From Xestospongia muta (Eukaryota > Porifera > Demospongiae > Haplosclerida > Petrosiidae): a stretch of DNA of 64,000 bases. The position numbers and the translations under genes are program-made. The stretch covers positions 496,001-560,000 of the forward strand of contig OY848918.1 of NCBI GenBank assembly GCA_963693285.1. Direction: 5' to 3'. The notes under the pieces are model-generated. The model was not told the origin of the DNA and did not search any database. It worked only from the letters and a program-made list of their open reading frames with translations. Positions 62,700 through 64,000 of this stretch are shown piece by piece (within the stretch, counting starts at the first letter, position 1; the number at the start of each line of letters is the position of its first letter).

Positions 62700-63064
62700 A
62701 GCTAATACTGGTCACTAGTGGAGACTCAAATAGCTGAGACTACAAATGAACAATAAATAAAAATATATTGTCACACTATGTAAACTTTAATAAAATGTTA
62801 GCCACACTCACTAGTTATAACATAGGCTATCATATTTGTACACTATTCATAATTGAGAGTTAACTTGTAGAGGTATGTCTGTTATGAATTTAAAGAATGT
62901 ACTATTACAACTTTGTTAACAATAATTTGAACTACTCTGTGTTTAGTTTTCAATTTATTGTCTATAAATAATATATGTTGTTTAAACACCGTATTTAGAA
63001 AATTACACATACAACTGAAGTGTGGCTGAATATTTAGAGTTTTAAAATAAATAACAATATATAT
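62700..63064. other. Intergenic with shared upstream sequence
   Basis: Close relative of 13320-13640, including a GCCACAC word near 62800 and the stretch at 62815-62870. It therefore duplicated with the MMSVLV-type gene start. Confidence 0.5.
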
Positions 63065-63153
63065 ATAGTCATTACTTCAATTGATGACTGATGAATACCA
63101 TATGCATTGTTTCTGAACTGTATCATCACTGGATCTCTATTCTCTTTAGTAGA

Positions 63154-63184
<31 letters not shown>

Positions 63185-63280
63185 GGTAATAGTTATTATT
63201 ACAACAATTAAGATAACAACTATTAGTACTAGTATGATAATAATACTAATAATAATACCAGCAATAACTACATTATATAT
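63065..63280 (-). pseudogene. Tail and TM2 fragments of a receptor at the right edge
   Basis: 63068-63150 matches the middle of a short-form tail, but both its end and its acceptor are deleted. A long (CA)n tract (63154-63182) and TM2 (63190-63277) follow. The matching TM1 begins at the window end (63985 onward), beyond the inserted element. Confidence 0.75.
63154..63182. repeat. (CA)n microsatellite
   Basis: About 14 CA units in the TM-to-tail intron, the longest of the CA tracts that sit in this intron in almost every array gene. Confidence 0.9.
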
Positions 63281-63299
63281 TTCTAAAATATACTATACT

Positions 63300-63903
63300 C
63301 TGTCCGAGTTGAGAAGAGCCTCTCATTAAGAAAGGTGTTTTATGTATGAAATGTAAAGGTGAGGTATTTCCTCCCTTATTATATGGAATTAGCACTGAAG
63401 TACATTTTAATTTATTTATAATTTGTTCACATGCATGTCATGAAGTATCATGTACTAGCATCAAGAGGCTATGGAAAAAGAAAGTTGACATTGGCAGAGC
63501 TCCTTGTTTATTAAAAGTTTTTTTTCAAATCCTTAGTGGTATATAGCTGCCTTAAATCGCAAAAGACAATACCTGGTTATTATTTTAATAATAATAATTG
63601 TTATAACATCTGTTCATTGTTGTTACTTAGAGCTGTCATTTTGAATTGCCACGTGACAGATGACTGACTTTTCAAGGAGAAAAATTGATATTCATTAAAT
63701 CATCGAAGGTGGAAAATTTGAAGTATGACGAAGGTATGCCATTGAAAATTTATGATGTTTTATAATTTGCTACTTTTTAAGCTAATTTTTATATATAAAA
63801 TGCGCATTTGCAAGCTGAATTGATTGATGCAAGACCAATGTGGTTAGCACGTAAAACGGCAAAGTTATTTACATGGCTGGGTGGCTCTTCTTAACTCGGA
63901 CAG
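63300..63903. mobile_element. 604-bp element with 21-bp terminal inverted repeats
   Basis: The ends ctgtccgagttgagaagagc (63300) and gctcttcttaactcggacag (to 63903) are inverted copies with one mismatch over 21 bp. It interrupts the intron between TM2 and TM1 that is uninterrupted in every other array copy. No transposase is visible and no clear target-site duplication was found. It looks like a small non-autonomous DNA transposon. A 66-codon plus-strand frame at 63346-63546 is of unknown meaning. Confidence 0.65.
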
Positions 63904-64000
63904 ATTAAAATTTGTCTATTACATTAATGACATCTACTGGACCACGACATATACATATCATGACATTGTACACATAACATGACATACCTTTATTTTTATA

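Noticed and set aside
63346..63546. 66-codon frame in the inverted-repeat element as a transposase
   Set aside because: Too short and without a catalytic signature; several Cys/His residues but no recognisable zinc-finger spacing.

Overview
The window looks like nuclear DNA from an invertebrate, most plausibly a demosponge. It is strongly AT-rich, introns are only about 45-60 bp with GT..AG ends, genes are packed tightly, and nearly all coding exons encode extracellular Ig, fibronectin type III (FN3) or SRCR modules. The organism call is inference; no search could be run. All recognised receptor genes are on the minus strand, so their 5' ends lie at high coordinates.

The window is a tandem array of single-pass surface receptors. 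The standard layout is: signal peptide plus a divergent Ig-like domain in one exon, two Ig exons, two FN3 exons, a third FN3-like exon (called FN3-C here), a short Thr/Pro/Ser stalk exon, a transmembrane (TM) exon and one cytoplasmic tail exon. Every intron I placed is in phase 1, and every internal exon of the intact genes is an exact multiple of three. Two sub-families differ in all ectodomain exons (A-type and B-type) and also occur as mosaics. The tail carries an ITIM-like ISYSTV, then YETI-x7-YDNI, which fits the ITAM spacing. Tail sequences are nearly identical between genes, while the N-terminal exon falls into several very different families. The picture is a birth-and-death family of paired inhibitory/activating-like receptors, reminiscent in architecture of invertebrate allorecognition or immune receptors. 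That role is inference.

Layout: 1-800 has no recognised feature. 840-4322 is a composite, rearranged gene without a membrane anchor. Intact or nearly intact genes lie at 4723-7584 (A), 7719-10481 (B), 10505-13289 (B), 13712-16917 (A), 18127-20890 (B), 20947-23901 (mosaic), 23958-27105 (A), 29476-32196 (B), 37686-41378 (mosaic with triplicated stalk exon), 42813-45941 (SRCR-FN3 receptor with the same tail) and 58499-61738 (A, tail cut at the ITIM tyrosine). Between them are relics: 17278-17982, 27179-27740, 29000-29419, 35600-36747, 36960-37450, 47058-51740, 51735-54242, 55679-58135, 61788-62685 and 63065-63280.

Other content: two copies of a degenerate Penelope-like retroelement (RT end plus GIY-YIG nuclease) carried by a 5.2-kb segmental duplication (38.87-44.03 kb and 51.74-56.88 kb); a 604-bp element with 21-bp terminal inverted repeats inserted in a receptor intron at the right edge; orphan somatomedin-B-like exons at 33.87-34.96 kb; a 1,337-bp tandem duplication of headless membrane-anchor units at 47.35-49.99 kb; and simple repeats. 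No tRNA, rRNA or CRISPR was seen.
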